Shown piece by piece: positions 50,722 to 60,002 of a stretch of DNA of 64,000 nucleotides. The position numbers and the translations under genes are program-made. This DNA is from Brevundimonas sp. EYE_349 (lineage in GTDB: Bacteria > Pseudomonadota > Alphaproteobacteria > Caulobacterales > Caulobacteraceae), in assembly GCF_023147505.1 (NCBI RefSeq), contig NZ_JAHXPB010000002.1, forward strand, positions 186,001-250,000. The letters run 5' to 3'. Below the pieces are notes generated by a model. That model saw only the letters and a list, made by a program, of their open reading frames with translations, did no database searches and was not told where the DNA came from. Within the stretch, counting starts at the first letter, position 1. Each line of letters starts with the position of its first letter.

Positions 50722-52788
50722 ATGATGCAGCGCAGATCCTTTCTGGCCCTTGGCGGCGTGTCGATCCTGGCGTTCGGGGCGACGGGTGTTCGGGCCCAGA
50801 CAACGCCCGCCCATGCCCGCGCCTCGTCGCCGGGCGGGGTGCTGACGGTCGAGGCCTTCACCGACAATGACGGGCGGCCGATGTATTCGGTCCTGCGCCA
50901 GGGCCGGGTCGTGGTGGCGCCGTCCAAGCTGGGCTTCCTCTTGACCGACGCCCCCGCCATTGAGCGCGGTCTGGCGATCACCGCCGGTCAGCCGGTCACG
51001 GTGGATGACACCTGGGAGCAGCCGTGGGGCGAGCGCCGCTTCATCCGCAACCACTACAACGAATGGCGTGTCGTCTATGCCGAGACCGGGGGCCTGCAAC
51101 GCCGTGTGGACGTGGTGTTCCGCCTGTATGACGACGGCCTGGGCTTCCGTTACGAATTCCCGGATCAGCCCGCGTTGAAGACCGTCCGCATCGGCTCGGA
51201 ACTGACCGAGTTCAATCTGGCGGAAAATGGCGAGGCCCTGTGGTGCCCGGCCTGGGAATGGAATCGCGAGGAATACCTCTACGACCGCACCCCCATCGAC
51301 GCGGTCGGCAGCGCCCAGACGCCGATGACGGTCAAGGGGCGGTCCGGCCTGCACGTCTCGATCCACGAGGCGGCCTGCATCGACTACGCCGGCATGAATC
51401 TGCGTCGCTCAGAGGCAACGAACTTCCGGGCCCAGTTGACGCCCGGCCTGACCAATGCGGCGGTGGTGCGCCAGGCGCCGTTCAACACCCCGTGGCGCAC
51501 GCTGCAGATCGCCGACAATGGGGCGGGACTGATCGAATCCAGCCTGATCCTGAACCTGAACGAGCCGAACAAGCTGGGCGACGTGTCGTGGTTCAAGCCG
51601 ATGAAATATTTCGGCGTATGGTGGGAGATGCACCTGGAGCTGAAGACCTGGAACGCTGGCCCCAAGCACGGCGCCACCACAGAAAATACGATCAAACACA
51701 TCGACTTCGCCGCCAAACACGGCCTGGGCGGGGTGCTGGTCGAAGGCTGGAACAAGGGCTGGGACGGCCAGTGGTTCGCCAACGGCGCGGACTTCAGCTT
51801 CACCGAGGCCTATCCCGATTTCGACATCGAGGCGGTCTGCGCCCATGCGCGCTCCAAGGGCGTGCAGTTGATCGGCCACCACGAGACCGGCGGCAACGCC
51901 TTCCACTACGAGCAGCAGCTGGAGCCGGCGATGGCGCTGTACGAGCGGCTGGGCGTCCATTCGGTCAAGACCGGCTATGTCGCTGATGCGGGCGGGGCGC
52001 GCGTGGCGGGGCCGGACGGCCGGATGGTCATGGCCTGGCACGAAAGCCAGCCGATGGCCCAGCACCATATGCGCGTGATCGAGGCCGGCGCCCGGCACAA
52101 GGTCGCCGTCAACGCCCACGAGCCGTTCAAGGATACCGGCCTGCGCCGCACCTATCCCAATATGATCAGCCGCGAGGGCCAGCGCGGCATGGAATATTCG
52201 GCCTGGGGCAACCCCGGCAATCCGCCCGAGCATGAACCGAACCTGGTCTTCACCCGCCTGCTGGCCGGGCCGATGGACTATACGCCCGGCATCTTCGGCA
52301 TGGAGACGCGCAGCCCAGGCGGTGTGCAGACGACCTGGGCGAAACAGCTGGCCCTGTATGTCGTCATCTACAGCCCGATCCAGATGGCGGCGGACCTCTT
52401 GGTCAACTACGAGGCCAATCCCGGCCCGTTCCAGTTCATCAAGGACGTGCCGTGCGACTGGGCCGAGACCCGCGTGCTGGCCGCCGAGATGGGCGACTAT
52501 GTCGTGATCGCCAGAAAGGACCGCGCCTCCGACGTCTGGGCCCTGGGCGCCGTCACCGACGAGCATCCGCGCGTCCTGAACGCGCCGCTGGACTTCCTGG
52601 ACGCGGGCCGCCGCTATCGCGCCGAAATCTACCGCGACGGCCCGGACGCCGACTATAGGGTCAAGCGCGAGGACATCGTGATCGAGCAGCGCGAGGTGAC
52701 ATCCGGCGACGTCCTGACACTGGCCCTGGCCCCCGGCGGCGGCCAGGCGATCCGGTTCGTGCCGATGGGCCGGGGGCGTCGGAGATGA
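50722..52788 (+). CDS. GH97 alpha-glucosidase (SusB-like)
   Basis: 688 residues from the ATG at 50722. A Tat-like signal (MMQRRSFLALGGVSILAFGATGVRA, with RRSFLAL) exports it. GH97 enzymes are calcium-dependent and cut alpha-1,4 and other alpha-glucosidic bonds from starch fragments. Key acids are Glu388 (HHETGGN), Glu467 (NAHEPFKDTG) and Glu491 (GMEYSAWGN), corresponding in spacing to the catalytic and calcium-site glutamates of SusB. A further conserved Trp-rich stretch is KPMKYFGVWWEMHLE. It overlaps the permease gene by four bases. Confidence 0.94.
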   Translation: MMQRRSFLALGGVSILAFGATGVRAQTTPAHARASSPGGVLTVEAFTDNDGRPMYSVLRQGRVVVAPSKLGFLLTDAPAIERGLAITAGQPVTVDDTWEQPWGERRFIRNHYNEWRVVYAETGGLQRRVDVVFRLYDDGLGFRYEFPDQPALKTVRIGSELTEFNLAENGEALWCPAWEWNREEYLYDRTPIDAVGSAQTPMTVKGRSGLHVSIHEAACIDYAGMNLRRSEATNFRAQLTPGLTNAAVVRQAPFNTPWRTLQIADNGAGLIESSLILNLNEPNKLGDVSWFKPMKYFGVWWEMHLELKTWNAGPKHGATTENTIKHIDFAAKHGLGGVLVEGWNKGWDGQWFANGADFSFTEAYPDFDIEAVCAHARSKGVQLIGHHETGGNAFHYEQQLEPAMALYERLGVHSVKTGYVADAGGARVAGPDGRMVMAWHESQPMAQHHMRVIEAGARHKVAVNAHEPFKDTGLRRTYPNMISREGQRGMEYSAWGNPGNPPEHEPNLVFTRLLAGPMDYTPGIFGMETRSPGGVQTTWAKQLALYVVIYSPIQMAADLLVNYEANPGPFQFIKDVPCDWAETRVLAAEMGDYVVIARKDRASDVWALGAVTDEHPRVLNAPLDFLDAGRRYRAEIYRDGPDADYRVKREDIVIEQREVTSGDVLTLALAPGGGQAIRFVPMGRGRRR

Positions 52789-54290
52789 CCCTCCTCTCCC
52801 ACCGCCCGCGCCTGTCCGGCCTGGCGATCTGGAACATGTGCGTCGGCTTCTTCGGCATCCAGATCGGCTTCGGCCTGCAGAACGCCAACACCAGCCGCAT
52901 CTTCCAGACCCTGGGGGCCGAGGTCGATACGCTGGCCATCCTGTGGATCGCCGCGCCGCTGACGGGTCTGCTGGTCCAGCCGATCATCGGCCATTTCAGC
53001 GACAAGACCTGGACCCGGTTCGGGCGGCGGCGGCCCTATTTCCTGATCGGGGCCATCGCCACGACCCTGGCGCTGATCGCCATGCCCAACAGCCCCAGCC
53101 TGTGGTTCGCCGCCGCCATGCTGTGGATCATGGACGCCTCGATCAACATCACAATGGAGCCGTTCCGCGCCTTCGTCGGCGACAACCTGCCCGAGGAGCA
53201 GCGCACCGCCGGCTATGCGATGCAGAGCTTCTTCATCGGCGCGGGCGCGGTCTTCGCCTCGACCCTGCCGTGGTTGCTGTCCAACGTCTTCCACGTCGCC
53301 TCGACGGCCGAGGCGGGCGTCGTGCCCCTGTCGGTCAGGATCGCCTTCTATGTGGGCGCCGTGGGCCTGTTCGCAGCCGTTCTGTGGACTGTGCTGTCGA
53401 CCAGGGAATACAGTCCCGAACAGATCGCCGCCTTCGAACGGGCCGGCACGCCGGTCGCCGATGACGCGCCTGAAGCGCCGGCCCGGTCGGTGCGCGGCTG
53501 GCTGGGATCGGGCCTGATCTGCCTGGTGCTGGGGGTTCTGGCGCTTGGCCTGATCGCGGCGCTGGGGCTTGAGAAGGAGTTGCTGATCCTGGGCGGTTTT
53601 GTCGCTGGATTTGGCCTTCTGATGATCGCCGTCGGCATGATGCAGCGGCGGGGCGTGGTCAACGCCGCGACCGAGATTCTGAACGACATCTTCCGTATGC
53701 CGCAGACGATGCGCGGCCTGGCGGTGGTTCAGTTCTTCAGCTGGTTCGCCCTGTTCGCCATGTGGATCTACACCACCGCCGCCGTGACCCGCGTCCATTA
53801 CGGCGCGACCGACACGACATCCGCCGCCTATGCGGCCGGCGCGGACTGGGTGGGGGTGCTGTTCGGCGTCTATAACGGCGTGGCGGCCCTGGCGGCCTTC
53901 ACCCTGCCGGTCATCGCCAAGCGGATCGGGCGCAGGGCGACCCATGCGCTGATGCTGCTGCTGGGCGCGGCCGGCCTGTTTGGCGTCTTCGCCATTCGTG
54001 AGCCGGGCCTGCTGTGGCTGCCGATGATCGGCGTCGGCTTCGCCTGGGCGTCGATCGTCTCCATGCCCTACGCCATCCTGTCGGCGGCGGTCCCGGACCG
54101 AAAGATGGGCGTCTATATGGGGGTGTTCAACATCTTCATCGTGGTGCCGCAGTTGCTGGCCGCCACGGTCCTGGGCCTGATCCTGAAGACCCTGTTCGAC
54201 GGCCAGGCCATATGGGCCCTGGTGCTGGGCGCGGGCTCCTTCGTGCTTGCGGCAGCCAGCGCCCTGCTGGTCAAGGAGCATCGGGCATGA
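52785..54290 (+). CDS. malY: MalY/SLC45-type disaccharide:H+ symporter
   Basis: 501 residues, twelve membrane segments. The SLC45/GPH-type motif RFGRRRPYF follows DKTWT near residue 80, and FGIQIGFGLQNANTSRIFQTLGAE is at the start. A central loop of about 40 residues separates the halves. MalY of Caulobacter crescentus is the inner-membrane maltose carrier and belongs to this group. The gene is read with GH97 before it and the esterase after it (ATGA overlaps on both sides). Confidence 0.9.
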   Translation: MTLLSHRPRLSGLAIWNMCVGFFGIQIGFGLQNANTSRIFQTLGAEVDTLAILWIAAPLTGLLVQPIIGHFSDKTWTRFGRRRPYFLIGAIATTLALIAMPNSPSLWFAAAMLWIMDASINITMEPFRAFVGDNLPEEQRTAGYAMQSFFIGAGAVFASTLPWLLSNVFHVASTAEAGVVPLSVRIAFYVGAVGLFAAVLWTVLSTREYSPEQIAAFERAGTPVADDAPEAPARSVRGWLGSGLICLVLGVLALGLIAALGLEKELLILGGFVAGFGLLMIAVGMMQRRGVVNAATEILNDIFRMPQTMRGLAVVQFFSWFALFAMWIYTTAAVTRVHYGATDTTSAAYAAGADWVGVLFGVYNGVAALAAFTLPVIAKRIGRRATHALMLLLGAAGLFGVFAIREPGLLWLPMIGVGFAWASIVSMPYAILSAAVPDRKMGVYMGVFNIFIVVPQLLAATVLGLILKTLFDGQAIWALVLGAGSFVLAAASALLVKEHRA

Positions 54291-55228
54291 ACCGGCGAAG
54301 CCTGCTGGCCCTGCTGGCCGCCCTGCCCTTCGCCGGCGCGGCCCGCGCCGAGGGCCCCATCGCGGGCGGGCGCCTGATCGTCCACCCAGACATGGCTTCA
54401 GCCCATGCGAAGGCGCGCAAGGTCTCCATCTGGCTGCCGCCGGGATACGAGGGGGCGGACGCCCGCCACCCGGTCCTCTATATGCATGACGGCCAGAACC
54501 TGTTCGATGCGGCCACGGCCAACTTCGGCGAATGGGGCGTGGACGAGCATCTGACACGCCTGATCGCGGGCGGTCAGGTGCGCGCGCCCATCGTCGTCGG
54601 CGTGTGGAACACCGATCTGCGCCTCAGGGAATATGTGCCGGCCGACCTGATCGCGGCCCTGCCCGTTGATATGCGCGAAGAGGTTCAGGCCATCTATGGC
54701 GGCCCGTCGCTGTCCGACGGCTATCTGCGGTTCCTGGCCGAGGAACTGAAGCCCTTCGTCGACCGGACCTATCGCACCCTGACCGGGCCTCAGGATACGA
54801 TGATCGCCGGGTCCAGCATGGGTGGTCTGATCTCGATGGCTGCGGTGATGAAGCGGCCCGACGTCTTTTCCGCCGCCGCCTGTCTGTCCACCCACTGGCC
54901 GCTGAAGGTCGAGGGGCTGGAGGCGGGCGCGGCGCTGGACGCCTGGCGCGAGCGACTGGTCGCCGCCTGGACCGGCGTGATCGAACGCGGCCTGCCGGCG
55001 CCGGGCGCGCACCGCTTCTATTTCGACCGGGGCGACGAGACGCTGGATCAGTTCTACGCCGACTTCCAGACCCAGGTGGACCAGTCGTTCCGTCGTCGCG
55101 GCTATGCCCCCGGCGATTTCCAGAGCCTGGTCTTCCCCGGCGCCCAGCACACCGAGGCGTCGTGGAACCAGCGTCTGGACGCGCCTCTGACCTTCCTTCT
55201 TTCCCCCGCCCCCACGCGCAACCCGTGA
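54287..55228 (+). CDS. Exported esterase of the esterase D/Fes-like family
   Basis: 313 residues with a signal peptide (RRSLLALLAALPFAGAARA). An alpha/beta hydrolase follows, with the nucleophile serine in IAGSSMGGLIS, the segment LYMHDGQNLFDAATANFGEWGVDEHLTRLI, and a C-terminal acid and His (FPGAQHTEASW). Members de-esterify polysaccharide-linked or siderophore substrates. Its place in the middle of the starch operon suggests removal of acetyl or other ester groups from starch or maltodextrins. That role is inferred. It overlaps the previous gene by four bases. Confidence 0.87.
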   Translation: MNRRSLLALLAALPFAGAARAEGPIAGGRLIVHPDMASAHAKARKVSIWLPPGYEGADARHPVLYMHDGQNLFDAATANFGEWGVDEHLTRLIAGGQVRAPIVVGVWNTDLRLREYVPADLIAALPVDMREEVQAIYGGPSLSDGYLRFLAEELKPFVDRTYRTLTGPQDTMIAGSSMGGLISMAAVMKRPDVFSAAACLSTHWPLKVEGLEAGAALDAWRERLVAAWTGVIERGLPAPGAHRFYFDRGDETLDQFYADFQTQVDQSFRRRGYAPGDFQSLVFPGAQHTEASWNQRLDAPLTFLLSPAPTRNP

Positions 55229-55236
55229 GGACCACA

Positions 55237-57609
55237 ATGCGTCACTTCCGTACCTTCTGCCTCGCTGGCGCCGCCGGCCTGGCCCTCGCTTCCGCAGCGA
55301 CCGCCCAGTCGGGCGTCGCCCCCGGCGCCCCCGGCGCGCCGCCCGTCTGGTCCAGCGCGGCCAAGACCGGCGCCGGATCGTCCTACGAAGCCTATGTCGA
55401 TGGCCAGTATCGCGACGGCGGCCCGACCGGCGCGGTGTCCAAGGTCTGGTATTCCATCGCTGACGGCGTCCTGACCGAGACGATGTACGGCCTGATCCAT
55501 GAGGCCCAGATCAAGGCCCTGCGCTTCGCCGGCGTCACCCAAGACGGCCTGGTCGTCGAAGGCCCGGACACCACCAGCCGCACTGAATATCTGCACGTGG
55601 ACGCGCAAGGCCGGCCGCTGTCGCCCGCCTATCGCATCACCACCCGCGACAAGAACGGCCGCTTCCAGATCGAGAAGCAGATCTTCAGCGACCCGGACCG
55701 CAACGCCCTGGTTCTGCGCGTCACGATCACGGCGCTGAAGGGCGAGGTGACGCCCTATCTGATGCTGGAGCCGCACATCGCAAACACCGGCGTCGATGAC
55801 CGTGGCCAGGTCACGCGCGACGGCTTCCACGCCTGGGAAGGCGACACCCATCTGTTCCTGAAGCCCAGCCAGGCGTTCGAAAAGGCCAGCGTCGGCTTCG
55901 TCGGAACCTCAGACGGTCTGACCGATCTGAAGGACGGCAAGCTGGACTGGACATACGCCTCGACCGGCGACCAGGCGGGCAACACCATGATGACCGGCGC
56001 CCTGCCCCGGATGCGCGAAAGCACCCAGATCACGCGGGACTTCGTCATCGGCTTCGGTCAGAGCGAGGCCGAGGCGCGCGCGGCGGCGGACGGATCGTTC
56101 GCCACGGGACTGGACGAGGTGCTGGCGCGCTTCAACGGCGAGGGCGAGCGCGTGGGCTGGGAGGACTATGTCGCTTCCCTAACCGAACTGCCGCGCATCG
56201 CCGAACAGGCGACGGACGGCGGCAAGCTGGCCTACGCCTCGGCCCTGATGCTGAAGGTTCAGGAAGATCGCACCCATGCCGGCGCCCTGATCGCCAGCCT
56301 GTCCAACCCGTGGGGCGACACGGTGGACGCCTCGAAATCCTCGACCGGCTACAAGGCCGTCTGGCCGCGCGACTTCTATCAGGTGGCGATGGCTCTGGCG
56401 GCGCTGGGCGACAGGGAGACGCCGCTGGCGGCCTTCAACTATCTGCCCCAGGTCCAGGTGGGCGCAAATACGCCCGGCAACACCGGCGTCGGCGGCTGGT
56501 TCCTGCAGAAGACCCATGTGGACGGCGAACTGGAATGGGTCGCGGTCCAGCTGGACCAGACGGCCATGCCGATCATGCTGGGCTATCGTCTGTGGAAAAT
56601 GGGCTGGCTGTCGGACGCCCAGATGACCGAACACTATCGATCCATGCTGAAGCCGGCGGCCGACTTCCTGGTCGATGGCGGCAAGGTCGGCCTGCTGTGG
56701 AACGATGCCGAGATCAAGCCGCCCTTCACCCAGCAGGAACGCTGGGAGGAGCAGCAGGGCTATTCGCCGTCATCGACCGCCGCCGTGGTCGCGGGCCTGA
56801 CGGTCGCCGCAGAAATGGCCCGCGCCTCGGGCGACGCCGCCGGGGCGGCCCGCTATCAGGCGGCGGCCGACAACTACGCCTCCAAGATCGAAGAGCGGAT
56901 GTTCACCACCAACGGCGACTTCGGCGACGGCCGCTACTTCATCCGCATCACCCAGAACGAGAACCCCAACGACAAGGCCCCGATCGGCGCCGCCAACGGC
57001 CAGGTCGCCCCGGCGGAGGACAAGGTGGTGGACGGCGGCTTCCTGGAGCTGGTCCGCTACGGCGTGCGCAAGGCCGACGATCCGCACATCGTCGCCACCC
57101 TGCCCGTCTATGACGACCAGGGGCTGGATGACCTGTATCGCGTCCGCTTCGATTTCGGCCCCGAGGGCGACAAGACGCCGGGCTGGCGCCGTTACGGCGT
57201 GGACGGCTATGGCGAGGATCATGTCACCGGCGCCAACTATGGCGTCGGCGGCGAGATGAGCCCCGGTCAGCGCGGCCGCGTCTGGCCCTTCTTCACCGGC
57301 GAACGCGGTCACTACGAACTGGCGCGCGCCAGCGTGAAGGGCGCGCCCTCGGCCGCCGACATCGCCGCCATCCGCCAGACCTATGTGCGCGGGATGGAGC
57401 GGTTCGCCAACGACGGCCTGATGCTGGCCGAACAGGTCTGGGACGGGGTCGGCAACCCCACGGCCCGCGACTACGCCTTGGGCCAGAACACCGACTCGGC
57501 CACCCCCCTGGCCTGGACCCACGCGGAATATCTGAAGCTGCTGCGGTCGCTGGCCGACGGCAAGGTCTGGGACAGCTACGATCCCGTCCACGACCGCTAC
57601 GCCCGCTGA
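55237..57609 (+). CDS. GH15 glucan 1,4-alpha-glucosidase (glucoamylase)
   Basis: 790 residues with a signal peptide ending ATAQ. An N-terminal beta-sandwich domain (about 25-290) precedes an (alpha/alpha)6 barrel, the arrangement of bacterial GH15 glucoamylases. Typical blocks are GYKAVWPRDFYQVAMALAALGD, HVDGELEWVAVQLDQTAMPIML and QQERWEEQQGYSPSSTAAVVAGL with a likely catalytic Glu pair, and LAEQVWDGVGNPTARDYALGQNTDSATPLAWTHAEYLKLL at the end. It releases glucose from the ends of starch chains. It is the last gene of the rightward unit, followed by a strong terminator. Confidence 0.94.
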   Translation: MRHFRTFCLAGAAGLALASAATAQSGVAPGAPGAPPVWSSAAKTGAGSSYEAYVDGQYRDGGPTGAVSKVWYSIADGVLTETMYGLIHEAQIKALRFAGVTQDGLVVEGPDTTSRTEYLHVDAQGRPLSPAYRITTRDKNGRFQIEKQIFSDPDRNALVLRVTITALKGEVTPYLMLEPHIANTGVDDRGQVTRDGFHAWEGDTHLFLKPSQAFEKASVGFVGTSDGLTDLKDGKLDWTYASTGDQAGNTMMTGALPRMRESTQITRDFVIGFGQSEAEARAAADGSFATGLDEVLARFNGEGERVGWEDYVASLTELPRIAEQATDGGKLAYASALMLKVQEDRTHAGALIASLSNPWGDTVDASKSSTGYKAVWPRDFYQVAMALAALGDRETPLAAFNYLPQVQVGANTPGNTGVGGWFLQKTHVDGELEWVAVQLDQTAMPIMLGYRLWKMGWLSDAQMTEHYRSMLKPAADFLVDGGKVGLLWNDAEIKPPFTQQERWEEQQGYSPSSTAAVVAGLTVAAEMARASGDAAGAARYQAAADNYASKIEERMFTTNGDFGDGRYFIRITQNENPNDKAPIGAANGQVAPAEDKVVDGGFLELVRYGVRKADDPHIVATLPVYDDQGLDDLYRVRFDFGPEGDKTPGWRRYGVDGYGEDHVTGANYGVGGEMSPGQRGRVWPFFTGERGHYELARASVKGAPSAADIAAIRQTYVRGMERFANDGLMLAEQVWDGVGNPTARDYALGQNTDSATPLAWTHAEYLKLLRSLADGKVWDSYDPVHDRYAR

Positions 57610-57614
57610 ACGAA

Positions 57615-57646
57615 AAAGGCCCCGGAGAGCGATCTCCGGGGCCTTT
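57615..57646. terminator. Strong two-way terminator of the starch operon
   Basis: A perfect 14-base stem, AAAGGCCCCGGAGA at 57615-57628 and TCTCCGGGGCCTTT at 57633-57646, with a GCGA tetraloop, flanked by A-runs and T-runs. It ends the GH15 gene and, from the other side, the torF-amt unit. Confidence 0.95.
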
Positions 57647-57666
57647 CACCTCTGGGCTTTGGTGGA

Positions 57667-58362
57667 TCAGAAGGTCAGCTTCAGGCCGCCCACGATCCGG
57701 TCGTCGGCGGCCGGAACGCCTTTGACGTTGGTGTCGTAGTAGCGCACGTCCAGCCCCAGATTGTCGGTCAGGGCGTAGCCGACGGCAAGGTTCCATGTGG
57801 TGTAGTCGCTGCTGACATTCAGCCACTGATGGCCGACGGCGCCGGAGACGGTCCATTTGGGCGCCGGGGCGAAGGCGCCGTTGATCTCGGCATAGGTCGC
57901 CTCCTTATCCACGCCGTAGAAGTCCGGCGAGTAATAGACGGCGGCGCCGACAGTGGCGGGACCCACGGCGCGCGACGCGGCGGCCTTGAACTCGGCGTAG
58001 TTATAGTCCGCGCCCTTGGGCTCGCCCGCATAGAGGTAGCCGATCACGCCGAAGTCCCAAGCGAAGCCCGCCGCCTCGGTGCGATAACCGCCATAGACGT
58101 CGATCTCCGCATCGGTGTCGTCGCCGAAATCGACGTTGGAGGCCCAGGCGCCGGCGTAGAAGCTGCCTGAGGTCAGATCGACACCGCCCTGGATGGCCGG
58201 GTCCTCGCCCGTCTGGCTGAAGCCCCGGAAGATGTAGTCGCTGACGACGCCCACGTTCCAGGCCACCTTGACGTCGCTCTGGGCCGAGGCCGGGCTGGAC
58301 ACGCCGATCAGGGCCGTGGCGAGGGCGCCGGCGGCGGCCGCACGAAACAGGTTCTTGATCAT
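57667..58362 (-). CDS. TorF-family putative porin
   Basis: 231 residues. Signal peptide ending ASAQ, then a small outer-membrane beta-barrel. Family signs are VAWNVGVVSDYIFRGFSQTGEDPAIQGGVDL near the start, VGAAVYYSPDFYGVD in the middle, and the terminal aromatic-tail DDRIVGGLKLTF. TorF proteins are found next to ammonium transporters in many proteobacteria, and here it follows amt by 78 bases. It probably lets a small nitrogen solute cross the outer membrane. Direct proof is lacking. Confidence 0.88.
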   Translation of the reverse strand: MIKNLFRAAAAGALATALIGVSSPASAQSDVKVAWNVGVVSDYIFRGFSQTGEDPAIQGGVDLTSGSFYAGAWASNVDFGDDTDAEIDVYGGYRTEAAGFAWDFGVIGYLYAGEPKGADYNYAEFKAAASRAVGPATVGAAVYYSPDFYGVDKEATYAEINGAFAPAPKWTVSGAVGHQWLNVSSDYTTWNLAVGYALTDNLGLDVRYYDTNVKGVPAADDRIVGGLKLTF

Positions 58363-58440
58363 AGTTTTATCCCCTTGTTTTGATTGATGAACCGGCGGCG
58401 ATGGCCGGGCGCGGGAATGGAGCCGCGCCCGGTCGCCGGA

Positions 58441-59784
58441 TCAGTGTTCCAGCGCTTCGCCGTGCAGCGAGGTGTCCAGGCCGGCCGCCTCTTCCGCCTC
58501 GCTGACCCGCAGGCCCGTGGTGAACTTGCAGATCATCAGGATGATCAGCGTGCCCACGGCGCTGTAGACGATGGTCCACAGAAGACCCAGGGCCTGGGCG
58601 CCGACGTTGGCGCCTTCCGAAAGGCTGTTGATCGCGGTGGTGGCGAAGACGCCTGTGAGCAGGGCGCCGATCAGACCGCCGGCGCCGTGGATGCCGAAGG
58701 CGTCCAAGCTGTCGTCGTAACGCAGCAGTTTCTTGACCCACACCGAGGAGGCGTAGCAGGCCGGACCGGCGATCAGACCGATGATCACCGCGCCCTTGGG
58801 ATCGACGAAGCCGGCCGCCGGGGTGATGGCGACCAAGCCCGCGACCACGCCCGACAACATGCCGATCAGCGAGACCTTCTTCTTCTCGATATATTCGACG
58901 ATCTTCCAGGTCAGGGCGGCGGCGGCGGCGGCCAGCAGGGTATTCAGCAGCGCCACGCCCATCAGGTCGTTGGCCGCGCCCGCCGAGCCGGCGTTGAAGC
59001 CGATCCAGCCGACCAGCAGCAGGCTGGCGCCGATCATGGTCAGGACCGGATTGTGCGCCAGGATCGGCTCGATCCCATAACCCTTGCGACGGCCCAGGAC
59101 GATGGCGCAGACCAGACCCGCGACGCCCGAGTTGACGTGAACCACCGCGCCGCCGGCGAAGTCCAGCACGCCGGCCGAACCCAGGAAGCCGCCGCCCCAG
59201 ACCCAGTGGCAGATCGGCGCATAGACCAGCAGCGACCACAGGGCGGTGAACAGCAGAAGCGCCGAATATTTCATCCGCTCGGCGAAGGCGCCGGTGACCA
59301 GCGCCGGGGTGATGATGGCGAAGGTCATCTGGAAGGAGATGAACAGGAACTCGGGAATGCCCGGCAACAGGGCGTTGGCGGTTTGGAGCGACACGCCGTT
59401 CAGGAACAGCATGTCCAGGCTGCCGATGAAGGGTTGAAGGCCAGCGCTTCCGTTCTTGCCGAACGCCAGGCTGTAGCCGGCGATGAACCACACCAGCGAC
59501 ACCACCGCGAAAACGCCGACGGACTGGGTGATGGTGGCGATCACGTTCTTTTTGCGCACCATGCCGCCATAGAACAGCGCCAGACCGGGGAGGGTCATCA
59601 GCAGAACCAGGGCGGTGGAGGTGCCGAGCCAGGAGGCCCCGGCGCTGTCCAGCACCAGCGGAGCCTGGTGGCCTAGAAGCGTGGGCGCCGCCGCCTGCGC
59701 CTGGGCCGCGCCGGCGCCGATAAGACAGAGTGTGGGAAGGACGAGGCCCGCGGCCCCGATAAGTCGGTTTCCAAGCTGCGACAT
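58441..59784 (-). CDS. amt: Ammonium transporter (Amt/MEP/Rh family)
   Basis: 447 residues from the ATG at 59784. A signal-like N-terminus precedes eleven membrane segments. Characteristic blocks are LVLLMTLPGLALFYGGMVRKKNVIAT, FGKNGSAGLQ, HWVWGGGF, DFAGGAVVHVNSGVAGLVCAI and DSLDAFGIHGAGGLIGALLTGVF, including the twin-His pore residues (VHVNSG and GIHGAGG). It brings ammonium across the inner membrane. The usual PII gene glnK is not next to it here. Confidence 0.96.
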   Translation of the reverse strand: MSQLGNRLIGAAGLVLPTLCLIGAGAAQAQAAAPTLLGHQAPLVLDSAGASWLGTSTALVLLMTLPGLALFYGGMVRKKNVIATITQSVGVFAVVSLVWFIAGYSLAFGKNGSAGLQPFIGSLDMLFLNGVSLQTANALLPGIPEFLFISFQMTFAIITPALVTGAFAERMKYSALLLFTALWSLLVYAPICHWVWGGGFLGSAGVLDFAGGAVVHVNSGVAGLVCAIVLGRRKGYGIEPILAHNPVLTMIGASLLLVGWIGFNAGSAGAANDLMGVALLNTLLAAAAAALTWKIVEYIEKKKVSLIGMLSGVVAGLVAITPAAGFVDPKGAVIIGLIAGPACYASSVWVKKLLRYDDSLDAFGIHGAGGLIGALLTGVFATTAINSLSEGANVGAQALGLLWTIVYSAVGTLIILMICKFTTGLRVSEAEEAAGLDTSLHGEALEH

Positions 59785-59808
59785 GAAATAGTACCCCCTA
59801 TGCAATCT

Positions 59809-59840
59809 CGCAGTTGCGAAGGTTTTACCGCAATTGCGAA
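59809..59840. promoter_or_regulatory. Tandem CGCARTTGCGAA repeats upstream of amt
   Basis: CGCAGTTGCGAA at 59809-59820 and CGCAATTGCGAA at 59829-59840 are 20 bases apart, just ahead of the amt start codon. Each is almost symmetric. They are candidate binding sites for a nitrogen-related or other regulator, spaced by about two DNA turns. Confidence 0.45.
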
Positions 59841-60002
59841 ACGCGCAAGAGGCAAGCGCGCGAACAGCGCAACATTCTTGCAACGGTCTGGTCACAAAAA
59901 GTTAAAGACGAAAGATCATTCGATCTTTCGTCAGAAACATGGATTCATACCGCCGAAAAGGCCAAGCTTAACGCAAAGATTTTCAGCCCCTGCCGGCCGA
60001 CT

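Noticed and set aside
59780..59850. A sigma-54 type promoter before amt (GG and GC ten bases apart at about 59825-59838 on the minus strand)
   Set aside because: Spacing fits, but the flanking bases do not match TGGCAC-N5-TTGC well enough. Chance occurrence is likely in GC-rich DNA.
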